Source: a bacterium (GTDB lineage: Bacteria; CSSED10-310; JAJRTK01). Taken from it: a stretch of 12,198 bases of DNA. The stretch is from contig JAJRTK010000343.1 of the NCBI GenBank assembly GCA_024278345.1, positions 1-12,198 of the forward strand, given 5' to 3'. The position numbers and the translations under genes were made by a program. Position 1 is the first letter of the stretch. Each line of letters starts with the position of its first letter. Below are positions 1 through 6,831 of this stretch, piece by piece. The notes beneath the pieces are model-generated. The model was not told the DNA's origin. It saw only the letters and a list, made by a program, of their open reading frames with translations, and made no database searches.

Positions 1-31
1 AACGCGAAGCGTACAAAAATGTGGGCTGGGA

Positions 32-57
32 TCCCGTTGCCATTTGTTGCAACGGGA
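32..57. repeat. Hairpin, 9-bp stem, in repeat unit 1
   Basis: CCCGTTGC (33-40) pairs exactly with GCAACGGG (49-56) across an 8-base loop, and T32-A57 adds a ninth pair. A related hairpin with a 6-bp core stem and the same loop length lies at 245-264 in unit 2. Its inner stem CGTTGC/GCAACG is conserved while the loop differs. Confidence 0.6.
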
Positions 58-81
58 AGTTGAGCTGGCTCCCTGGTGGGT

Positions 82-122
82 GCAGGGCAAAGCCCTGCCA
101 GGGGGCGGGGGACGGAGTCCCC
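82..122. repeat. Two consecutive GC-rich perfect hairpins
   Basis: GCAGGGC (82-88), loop AAA, GCCCTGC (92-98) is a perfect 7-bp stem. Nine bases later GGGGAC (108-113), loop GGA, GTCCCC (117-122) is a perfect 6-bp stem. CCCTGG at 71-76 can also pair with the CCAGGG just after the first stem. This arrangement resembles REP-like extragenic palindromes seen in many GC-rich proteobacterial genomes. No T-tract follows in either direction, so it is not a standard intrinsic terminator. Confidence 0.6.
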
Positions 123-244
123 AGACGACCGCCGAGCGGAGCGCGGCGTTGTCCGAGGCCAAGTTTTTTCCCCGGCGACCATTCATTGTCCCGCTTTGCG
201 TGGATACCCGCGAGGCCCACCGTACAGAATGCGGGTAGGGCACT

Positions 245-264
245 CGTTGCTTTTCATTGCAACG
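245..264. repeat. Hairpin, 6-bp stem, in repeat unit 2
   Basis: CGTTGC (245-250) pairs with GCAACG (259-264) over an 8-base loop. It is the counterpart of the hairpin at 32-57 and is followed by a similar GAGCT...CC(A/T)GG stretch, which supports descent of both from one repeat unit. Confidence 0.5.
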
Positions 265-523
265 GGTCCTTGCGAGCTCCCAGGCGGAGGCCCTGAACCG
301 GAGCGAGCCGGAGCGAAGCAGAGACAATGGCCGCAGGCAGCCTCGCCCATCCTTTCGGCCACCCTCTCGAAAAACGCGTAGCGTACAAAGATGTGGGTCC
401 AGGGAGCTAGCTTCCTGGCGAGGTCCTGAACCGGGGCCTAGCGGAGATAATGGCCGCGGGCCATAACCAGCGCTCCTGGCGGAGGTCCGGAGGCGGATCC
501 TCCACCGGGTGGCCGATCCGAGC

Positions 524-661
524 CTAGCGATAGCTGCCGGAGACACCACCGATGACCACCTCTCCCATCAGCTTCATGACAGAAGCTCTTCCATTGAAAA
601 TCGCGGATCCCGTGACCGCGCCATTTGCGCCCTCGCGGACCACAAGGCCCACGTCGATCAC
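524..661 (-). CDS. Possible 45-codon small ORF or gene remnant
   Basis: A GTG at 659-661 with GGAG seven bases upstream opens a 45-codon frame ending in TAG at 524-526. The frame is actually open back to a TGA at 698-700. The translation is rich in Gly and Val (for example ...EGANGAVTGSAIFNG...), the alternating pattern of a beta-strand repeat or the C-terminal strand region of a secreted protein. I recognise no family. It lies 72 bp downstream of the hflC stop on the same strand, so it could be a short last gene of the operon, a degraded remnant or chance. The rest of 491-732 shows nothing I can support. Confidence 0.15.
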   Translation of the reverse strand: MIDVGLVVREGANGAVTGSAIFNGRASVMKLMGEVVIGGVSGSYR

Positions 662-732
662 TTTGAGGCTCCAGTTGCGCCAGCGAAGGGCGTGCGTTCA
701 GGCCGCCGCCGGAACTGAAAGGAGTTCCCGGC

Positions 733-1827
733 TCATGGCGCTTCCAAGGCAGGGGGCCCTTCGTTGGCCTGGCTGGCGACGATCCGAAGGAGATCTGGAT
801 CGCGCATAAGTTCCAGCAGTGGATTCTCTGACGACATGACAAAGCTCGTGCGCGTCGTAAAAGATTTTTCGTAGAGCTCCAGTATTTTTAGAAACCGGAA
901 GAAGCGAGGACTTGAGCTAAAAGCCGCAGCCTTGATGGTGATGGCCTTCGCCACCGCCTCGCCCCGGAGCTCACGCACCCGGCGGTCCTGTTCTCCCACA
1001 ATGGCGCCGAGGCGCTGCTCCTTAACCTGTTGGATGGTGCCGGCGCACGCGTCGCCGAGCTTGTTGTAACGGGCAATGTCCCGCCCCCGATCCTTGGTGA
1101 TCTTGCTCGTGATCTCTTCATGCACCTGGTAAGCATAATTGAGGTATTTGAAGTGTAGATCCAAGAGCTTGATCCCGAACTGTTGTTGCAACACTTCGTT
1201 GGACGTCTCCAAGATGCTTTTCACGATTTCGGAGCGTAGCGCCTTGGACTCCTCCGTGCCGGTGGCGCCGATCAACTGTTTAGCGATTTTGTCGTACTCA
1301 TCCAGCATCTTGGCGATCTCTTTGTTGGCCCGTGGCTGACACTCGGGGTAATCGACGAACAGAAACTTGAGGTCGGAGGCTGCTCGAGCCGCGAAGCTGC
1401 GCCCCTTGTCCCGAACGATGGTGGCCAACCGGTGCTCGCGAACCGCCGCCTGGATGCGCTTGGTGACCACGGAGTCCATGCTCCGGTGAGCTTGGGTGTC
1501 GGTGCCTACGGCCGTATAGAATCGCGTAGGCCCACCGGGAACCGGATCGATTTGCCAGCGGGCGAAGGCAGTAAAATCAATGGGTTTGAGCTCGGACGTG
1601 TTGGTATTGCGAGAGATGCTCTCCCAGCCTCGGACCCTGCTGTCGAGATAGCGGGGGTCTTGCAGGAAAGGCACCAAGAAATAGAGGCCTGGCTCCCGGC
1701 TTTCGTCGATAGGGTCACCGAACTGAGTGAGCACCACGACCTGGTCTGGTCGCACTGTGTAGAACGAGGCCCAGCCGGAGACGAAAATCACCAGGACAAG
1801 CACTATGATTACGATTCGACTTATCAT
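733..1827 (-). CDS. hflC: HflC, SPFH/prohibitin-type membrane protease modulator
   Basis: HflC and HflK form a large inner-membrane complex that surrounds and modulates the FtsH protease (family knowledge). The 364-residue product has one N-terminal membrane anchor (about residues 3-21) with the bulk on the periplasmic side. An SPFH domain follows, opening with the typical 'V..DQ..V.TQFG.P......PGLYF..PF.Q' pattern at about 28-56. After it come a helical stretch (about 225-295) and the usual HflC end: FFRFLKILELYEKSF followed by a segment resembling the family's '.....S....F.L'. The length is slightly above the usual ~300-340. The ATG overlaps the hflK stop (ATGA), with GGAGG at 1834-1838 as a ribosome binding site, so the two are translationally coupled. 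The coiled-coil portion has fewer Glu/Ala repeats than most HflC. The identification is firm. Confidence 0.93.
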   Translation of the reverse strand: MISRIVIIVLVLVIFVSGWASFYTVRPDQVVVLTQFGDPIDESREPGLYFLVPFLQDPRYLDSRVRGWESISRNTNTSELKPIDFTAFARWQIDPVPGGPTRFYTAVGTDTQAHRSMDSVVTKRIQAAVREHRLATIVRDKGRSFAARAASDLKFLFVDYPECQPRANKEIAKMLDEYDKIAKQLIGATGTEESKALRSEIVKSILETSNEVLQQQFGIKLLDLHFKYLNYAYQVHEEITSKITKDRGRDIARYNKLGDACAGTIQQVKEQRLGAIVGEQDRRVRELRGEAVAKAITIKAAAFSSSPRFFRFLKILELYEKSFTTRTSFVMSSENPLLELMRDPDLLRIVASQANEGPPALEAP

Positions 1828-3473
1828 GGTGAACCTCCGGATCCCAAGCTGACAAAGTCCTTGAGGGGCAGGTGCTTATAGATGCCGCTCCCCTTCTCGT
1901 CTTCGATAATCAGTTTCTCGTCGAGCTTCTGCAGCACGGTAGTCATGGTTTTGAGATACATCCATTGGCGCGTGATTTCAGGTGCCCGCTCGTACTCCAC
2001 CGCCTTTGCCAGGAACGAGGAGGCTTCACCTTCCGCGTTCTCGATGACTTTGAATCGATCATTTTCCGCCTGGCCAATGGTCTCATTCTTGAGCCTTCGA
2101 GCCCGGCCAATGGCGTTGTCCTGTTCGGCTTTTGCATCGGCCAGCTCACCCTGGACCTTGGCCAGGGTCCGGGTCAGGTCGTCGAATGCTTCTCGAGCAG
2201 CCTCGGGCACGGCGGCGTTCTTGATGGCCACCTCGGTGATGATCACGCCGGTGGGGACCTTGTCACGTAGAGCTGCTTGGGTAGTTTCGTGGGCCAGTGT
2301 TGCGATCTCGAGTTGTTTGGTCGTCAGCACCTCGTCCAGAGAGTAGTCACCGACGATCTGGCGCATGACCGCCATGGAGATATCGCGGATCGTGGACTCC
2401 CGGCCCTTGATTTTGAACAGCCAAGCGTGGAGATCCTCGATCTTGTAGACCAGTGACCAGCGCACGTGGACCAGCATCAGGTCGCCAGTGAGCATCAGTG
2501 ATTCGTAGGCTTGATACCTCTTGGAGAGCTCCGAATCGGTGCGGAACCCGAACTCCAGCCTCTGCTGCCTGTGGACTGGAGCCCTATAGACTTGGTCAAT
2601 GATGGGAATCTTGGCGTGGAGGCCAGCCGGAAAGGTCTTCTGCAGAGGCTTGCCAAGCCGAAGAACGATCGCCTCTTCCTCCGGCTCAAGCTGAAAAAAT
2701 ATCTGGGTTACGGTGAACAACATGGCCACCGCGATGAGCCCGACCAACAGGGGAATTCGGTTTTGGTTCAGCATCTCCAGCAACGATTCGAGGTCTTCGG
2801 GAAACTTAGAGTTTGGCATTTTGCCCATGCTCCATTCGTTGCGGGCCAACAGCTTCTCCTTTGGGTGCGTTTTGCCTTCCGGATCCTGAGCCAGGGATTT
2901 GTCCGACAGGTGTTGGTTTGTCGGTTCTTCATCCGCCATCTCTCCAGCGCGAGGGCCGGTGGCCCGTTTCTTCCGTTCATTGGCCAGTGCGAGGATTTGA
3001 TATAACAACTCCTCATAATCAGACAGTTCGCTGAGGAGATGCTCCACGTCCTCTTGTTGCTCATCAGCGAGCTCTTCTTTCGACAACACATCGAGGCGGC
3101 GCCTTGTTTTTGCAACCTCTTCGAGTGCCTCGAAGTGATGCTGGATCACTTCCTCCGTGGCCGCGTCGTCAAAGACGTCGGATCCATCGGGTGGGTCGAG
3201 CAGCTCTTGGCACTGCTTTCGCGCTGCCTCAAGCTGCCTCTCCACCGTGGAAGCGATTTTGGGTAACGGTTTGGTGGACGGAGAAAGATTGGGTTGCGGT
3301 TGTGGATTTTGCGTCTGCGGTCGTGGACGCTTCCCTCGCTTCGTGCGTTTTGGGCTCAAGTGTCGCGTCCTCCGTTCAACGAGCTCTGCCAACCGAACAG
3401 GGCCAGCGTGCGGGTCGATGCAAATCTGAAGCTCTGCCGATCCAGATGTTGGGCCACGATCATACAGAGCCAA
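1824..3473 (-). CDS. hflK: HflK, SPFH/prohibitin-type protein with ~178-residue N-terminal extension
   Basis: Partner of HflC in the FtsH-modulating complex. Counting from the TTG at 3471-3473, the single membrane helix is at about residues 238-260. The SPFH domain then starts with 'EEEAIVLRLGKPLQKTFPAG' and contains the HflK signature ESLMLTGD near 324. A long charged helix (about 430-490) ends the protein. From Met179 (ATG at 2937-2939) onward the protein has a normal HflK length of 371 residues. The 178 residues before it are open in the same frame: a basic, Pro/Gln-rich stretch (about 40-70), then an acidic, probably helical region (about 75-170) that I cannot assign. An in-frame TGA lies just upstream of the TTG. 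Neither start has a convincing Shine-Dalgarno (GGAG is only 2 bases from Met179), so the true 5' end is uncertain. The stop overlaps the hflC start. The HflK core is certain; the extension is less so. Confidence 0.88.
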   Translation of the reverse strand: MALYDRGPTSGSAELQICIDPHAGPVRLAELVERRTRHLSPKRTKRGKRPRPQTQNPQPQPNLSPSTKPLPKIASTVERQLEAARKQCQELLDPPDGSDVFDDAATEEVIQHHFEALEEVAKTRRRLDVLSKEELADEQQEDVEHLLSELSDYEELLYQILALANERKKRATGPRAGEMADEEPTNQHLSDKSLAQDPEGKTHPKEKLLARNEWSMGKMPNSKFPEDLESLLEMLNQNRIPLLVGLIAVAMLFTVTQIFFQLEPEEEAIVLRLGKPLQKTFPAGLHAKIPIIDQVYRAPVHRQQRLEFGFRTDSELSKRYQAYESLMLTGDLMLVHVRWSLVYKIEDLHAWLFKIKGRESTIRDISMAVMRQIVGDYSLDEVLTTKQLEIATLAHETTQAALRDKVPTGVIITEVAIKNAAVPEAAREAFDDLTRTLAKVQGELADAKAEQDNAIGRARRLKNETIGQAENDRFKVIENAEGEASSFLAKAVEYERAPEITRQWMYLKTMTTVLQKLDEKLIIEDEKGSGIYKHLPLKDFVSLGSGGSP

Positions 3474-3528
3474 CCCAGATCAGGCAAAGGTCAGCCATGA
3501 GTAGGTACTTTTGGGGGAGAAATCCGGG

Positions 3529-4206
3529 TTAGGCGCCTGACATCTTGTTGAGAAGGGCTCGGCAGCTCATGGTGGGATCGCTTCCCTTGAAGACAGCCGA
3601 GCCGGCGACGACAATATCGACGCCTTCCCGGACGACGAGATCCACGTTTTTTTCGTTCAGACCGCCGTCCATTTGGATCAGGGTTGGCAGCCCCTGAGCC
3701 CCAATGCAATTTCGGAGCTTCTTGAGTTTTGGCAGGATCTCTGGAATGAAGCTCTGCCCTCCAAAACCGGGATTGACGGACATGAGTAGAACAAGATCCG
3801 CGAAGGGAAGTGCGTCGTCAAGAAGACCGAGCGGGGAGAATGGGTTCAATGCGATGCCCGCCGTAATAGGGCGGCCAAGCTTCTTTCCCTGTTCGCGGAT
3901 GAGCGACAAGGTTCGGTGAAGGTGGCGACAGACCTCTGCATGGACGGTGATGTGATTCGCGCCCGCGTCGGCGAAGGCCGGGATGTAGTCATCGGGGTCC
4001 TCGATCATCAAATGGACGTCGAGCTTGAGTCGGCAGCGGGGGCGAACTGCCCGCACAATGAGCGGGCCGATGGTGATGTTGGGAACAAAATGACCGTCCA
4101 TCACGTCTAGATGGAGCCAAGTTGCCCCGCCTTTTACAATGGCGGATACCTGCTCTCCAAGACACCAAAAATCCGCCGACAGTATCGAGGGCGCAAGGGC
4201 TACCAT
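3529..4206 (-). CDS. rpe: Ribulose-phosphate 3-epimerase
   Basis: Interconverts D-ribulose 5-phosphate and D-xylulose 5-phosphate in the pentose phosphate/Calvin pathways; cytoplasmic TIM barrel. The family landmarks are present in order: APSILSADF at the N terminus, HLDVMDGHFVPN (metal-binding His and catalytic Asp), DVHLM (second metal His), NPGFGGQ (phosphate loop) and MDGG (second catalytic Asp), then AGSAVFKG. The length of 225 residues is normal. I chose ATG 4204-4206 over the GTG at 4210-4212 because GGAGGAG lies about 7 bases before the ATG but only one base before the GTG. Two bases separate it from the preceding PASTA gene. A 55-bp gap precedes the TTG of the hflK frame. Confidence 0.96.
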   Translation of the reverse strand: MVALAPSILSADFWCLGEQVSAIVKGGATWLHLDVMDGHFVPNITIGPLIVRAVRPRCRLKLDVHLMIEDPDDYIPAFADAGANHITVHAEVCRHLHRTLSLIREQGKKLGRPITAGIALNPFSPLGLLDDALPFADLVLLMSVNPGFGGQSFIPEILPKLKKLRNCIGAQGLPTLIQMDGGLNEKNVDLVVREGVDIVVAGSAVFKGSDPTMSCRALLNKMSGA

Positions 4207-4208
4207 GG

Positions 4209-5276
4209 TCACTCTCCTCCGGACGCCGGCGGGAAAGCCGGAGTCGGGTCAGAACTTGGCGAAGGCGCCTCCGTCGGGGCGGCACCCAGGGTCAGAAGGA
4301 CTCGCTGCCCGTCCAGCAACTGAGCCTGCGTGCCTCCGGGAATCTCAGGCAACGGCGCGAAACAGCTCGCGCCGGCTTCGCAGCGAACGGGTTGCTCCAG
4401 GGTTTTCCCAGACAGTCCGACGATCCGGAGGACCGGCCGCTGGACTCCTTGGGGAAGTTGGTACTTTACCACGCGATACAAAACAAGATCGGGCCCCTTT
4501 CCCACGATGAGCTTGAGACCGGTCCCACTCAAGGGATGCCCGGCGGGGGGGACCTGCTCGATGATTTTTCCCCGATTGTCCAGGCTACCTTTCCGGTACT
4601 CGATTGCGCTGATCCGGCCCAGCTCCCAACCCCATTTTTCCATCACCCGATCCTGATCCCGCCCCACGAGATCAGGAGTCACGTAGAGAAGAGGGGGCGG
4701 AGGCTTCGACAGGATGACCTCGATGAAACGGGTGGGAATCAAAGTCCCGGGAGGCGGTTCTTGAGCAAGAATCCGTGGGGGTCCGGTGCTCTGAACCTGG
4801 AGCACGGAGCCCAGTTGGAACGTCGTTGGGCGCAACTTGTTCCGCGCTTCTTCCAGGGGCAGCCCCAGGAGGTCCGGAACTCTACTTTCGGCCGGATCGC
4901 GCTCCAGGACAAGAACCACGGCGGAACCTTTCCAAACGCCAGTGCCTGCCCGTGGGATTGTGTGAGAAACCTCCAGATCCGGTGGCAACGAGGAAATCTC
5001 CGCGCCCGCCACCTCGGGCCGAAGCCGGGCTTTCGTCAGGGTCTCCAGGGCGGCGGCCAATTCCTGGTGGGCGACGTTCGGGATTTGCGCCACCAGGGCT
5101 CCGTGGAGCGAGATCAGGCCGTAGGCCGCCATGGAACCAAGGAGAAGGACCGGGAGAAAGCAGCCGCGGATTCCGGGAAACAGGGAGAGTCTCCTCCGCG
5201 AGCCCATTCCAGGCCACACGGTAGAACCCGGCGGGTCGGCAGGAAACAGGGAAAGACTCTCTTTCGGGCTACTCAT
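4209..5276 (-). CDS. Membrane-anchored protein with three PASTA domains, no kinase domain
   Basis: 355 residues. A short N-terminal segment of about 35 residues is followed by one membrane helix (about 36-57) and then an extracytoplasmic part with three PASTA repeats. These are at about 62-126 (IPNVAHQELAAALETL...IPRAGTGVWKGS), 131-191 (VPDLLGLPLEEARNKL...QEPPPGTLIPT) and 199-260 (PDLVGRD...EQVPPAGHPLSGTG). A beta-rich tail with two cysteines (299 and 305) and a Pro/Ser-rich end follow. PASTA domains bind peptidoglycan fragments or beta-lactams in PknB/PrkC-type kinases and PBPs (family knowledge). Here there is no room for a kinase before the membrane helix, so the protein may be a cell-wall sensor or scaffold. 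The ATG overlaps the end of rsmB by 8 bases. Free-standing PASTA proteins in this rsmB-rpe position are, from memory, seen in other Gram-negative lineages, but the function is unknown. Confidence 0.85.
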   Translation of the reverse strand: MSSPKESLSLFPADPPGSTVWPGMGSRRRLSLFPGIRGCFLPVLLLGSMAAYGLISLHGALVAQIPNVAHQELAAALETLTKARLRPEVAGAEISSLPPDLEVSHTIPRAGTGVWKGSAVVLVLERDPAESRVPDLLGLPLEEARNKLRPTTFQLGSVLQVQSTGPPRILAQEPPPGTLIPTRFIEVILSKPPPPLLYVTPDLVGRDQDRVMEKWGWELGRISAIEYRKGSLDNRGKIIEQVPPAGHPLSGTGLKLIVGKGPDLVLYRVVKYQLPQGVQRPVLRIVGLSGKTLEQPVRCEAGASCFAPLPEIPGGTQAQLLDGQRVLLTLGAAPTEAPSPSSDPTPAFPPASGGE

Positions 5277-6831
5277 GGGCTACCCGGGTCAGTGCGGTGA
5301 TGTAGTAACCGTCTTCTCCGCCCGGTCCCCCGAATGATGCCCAGCCCGTGGGGGTTCGAGTCAGATCGATTCGGTCTTCGGTGGAGCGATGGCTTCGGGG
5401 CGGCACCCTGTCTGGAGGGGACTGAAGGGCGACTGGCGCGCAGCGGACGTGAGCGCCGGGAGCGGAAGCCAACCCAGAGAGAAAAGACGGGTCTTGATCC
5501 CTTGCATTCCTGGTGTTTGATGCAGCCCAGTTCCGGGCGCCGGGAAGCTCGGCCACGGTCCACGGGGAGCTGGCGGTGAAATCGGTGATGACGGAGTCAG
5601 TTTCCTCTTTTTCGAAGCTACACACGGAGTAGAGGAGCACCCCTTCCGGTCGGACCCAGCGGGTGGCCTGGTGGAGAAGAGCGAGTTGGATCTCGGCCAT
5701 TCTTGCGGGATCCTCCGGCTTCCTTCTCCAACGGATTTCCGGGTGACGGCGGATCGTGCCAAGGGAGGTGCATGGGGCATCCACGAGGACCATCGAGCAT
5801 TGGGCCTCCAGTGTCTCAAGGGATTCAATGCTTTCGGGAATCTCGATCGGGTCCAGGCCAAGATTCCGGAGGTTGCCCCGAAGGCGGTGGCGGCGCTTTT
5901 GGTTCCGGTCCCAGGCGATGATACGGCGGGTTTTGCCCAGGCATTGGGAGAGGACGATGCTTTTCCCCCCCGGGGCGGCGCAGAGATCGAGAATCGCTTG
6001 TTTTCCTCTCTTTTCCGGTTCCCGGGACCAGGCCGGGATCGCGGAGGCAGCGAGCTCACCCATCAGTTGGGACATTCGGCTTTGGACGTAGAAGCCCTGG
6101 TGGTATTTTAGGGCCGCGAGGAGATCCGAGGCCCGTGTGAGTTGAATTCCCGCCAATCCCGTGAGTGGGATAGCAGAAAGTTTCTTGGAATGCAGCCAGT
6201 GGAGGGCTTCGGCCACGCTCCAACGGTCCAGGTTGACCCGGAGGTCGATAGGGGGTTCCCGGTTGTTACCGATGCACCAGCGCCGCGTCTGTTCCAGGCC
6301 CATTCGTTCGATCCAACGCTCCACCAACCAGACGGAATGGGAAGTCTCAAAACTGATTTTCTCGGCTTCGCTCTTGCAGCGTCCCATCGCCAGCGCCGAT
6401 AGTTCTTCCCAGCGCCGCGAGAGGTTTCGGAGGATCCCGTTGACGAAGTTGGCTATCCCTTTGTGACTCACCCGCCGGGCCAGGCGAACCGATTCGTTCA
6501 CCGCTGCGTGTGCGGGAATGCGGCTGTGGCAGGAAAGCTGGAATGCCCCGAGCCGCAGGAGATTCAAGACCCGGGGGCGTAGAGATTCCAGGGGGCGCTG
6601 GCTCAGCATGCGGAGCAGCTCATCCAGATGGAGCCGATGGCGGAGAGTTCCCAACACCAGATGGCGTAGAAGCCCCACTTCGTGGGCTTGATGGCAAGCT
6701 TCCAGATCAAGGCTCCGAAGCCCCAGTAGCTCGCTCATGGGATGGCGTGGATCATCCGCCAAGCAGAGCAGATCCAGGGCGAGGCGCCTTACGTTCAACG
6801 GTTTCATCGCGTTATGCGAGTCCGGGGCCAT
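5269..6831 (-). CDS. rsmB: 16S rRNA (cytosine-967-C5)-methyltransferase
   Basis: SAM-dependent m5C methyltransferase of 16S rRNA. The product has 520 residues. The N-terminal NusB-like RNA-binding helical domain covers about 10-150 (AAVNESVRLARR...FVNGILRNL is typical). The catalytic domain carries motif I LDLCAAPGGKS (281-291), motif IV DAPCTSLG (351-358, Cys354) and motif VI YSVCS (401-405, Cys404 as the likely nucleophile). The C terminus EDGYYITALTR matches the usual 'GTDGFFIA.L.'. The region between about 430 and 505 is longer than in E. coli RsmB, and the usual VQD..SQL motif reads VQSRMSQL. The start is uncertain: ATG 6829-6831 overlaps the upstream gene by 20 bases, whereas ATG 6805-6807 sits 4 bases after its stop and directly before the conserved NVRRLALDLL. 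Neither has a clear Shine-Dalgarno. The stop overlaps the PASTA gene. Confidence 0.94.
   Translation of the reverse strand: MAPDSHNAMKPLNVRRLALDLLCLADDPRHPMSELLGLRSLDLEACHQAHEVGLLRHLVLGTLRHRLHLDELLRMLSQRPLESLRPRVLNLLRLGAFQLSCHSRIPAHAAVNESVRLARRVSHKGIANFVNGILRNLSRRWEELSALAMGRCKSEAEKISFETSHSVWLVERWIERMGLEQTRRWCIGNNREPPIDLRVNLDRWSVAEALHWLHSKKLSAIPLTGLAGIQLTRASDLLAALKYHQGFYVQSRMSQLMGELAASAIPAWSREPEKRGKQAILDLCAAPGGKSIVLSQCLGKTRRIIAWDRNQKRRHRLRGNLRNLGLDPIEIPESIESLETLEAQCSMVLVDAPCTSLGTIRRHPEIRWRRKPEDPARMAEIQLALLHQATRWVRPEGVLLYSVCSFEKEETDSVITDFTASSPWTVAELPGARNWAASNTRNARDQDPSFLSGLASAPGAHVRCAPVALQSPPDRVPPRSHRSTEDRIDLTRTPTGWASFGGPGGEDGYYITALTRVAHE

Larger units (their letters stand above)
1..490. repeat. 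Cluster of decayed intergenic direct repeats
   Basis: Several short segments recur in imperfect form. Bases 1-25 match 373-397 with two differences (core CGTACAAARATGTGGG), and a weaker third copy of the core lies at about 221-239. The block at 283-301 (GGCGGAGGCCCTGAACCGG) recurs at 417-434 and partly at 475-490. Bases 321-337 match 444-460 at 15 of 17 positions. The order of parts (core, hairpin, GAGCT-CC(A/T)GG segment, GAACCGG segment) is similar from copy to copy, so this looks like two to four diverged units of one element with internal deletions. No convincing protein is visible: the open frames here run straight through the hairpins. The first unit starts at the window edge and may extend beyond it. 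Confidence 0.6.

Noticed and set aside
1-238. Plus-strand open frame of ~79 codons entering at the left edge
   Set aside because: It reads straight through the perfect hairpins and repeats, and the translation is low-complexity and not protein-like.
1-490. CRISPR array
   Set aside because: Repeats are imperfect, irregularly spaced (about 160-210 bp) and have no uniform spacers or cas genes nearby.
438-842. 134-codon minus-strand frame overlapping the end of hflC
   Set aside because: It lies in another frame over the hflC 3' end and then over repeats. Its composition (Pro/Gly/Arg-rich) is typical of a GC-driven shadow frame.
4122-5300. Long plus-strand open frame opposite the PASTA gene (392 codons)
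   Set aside because: It is antisense to a gene with clear PASTA repeats and has no recognisable domain; long antisense frames are expected at this base composition.
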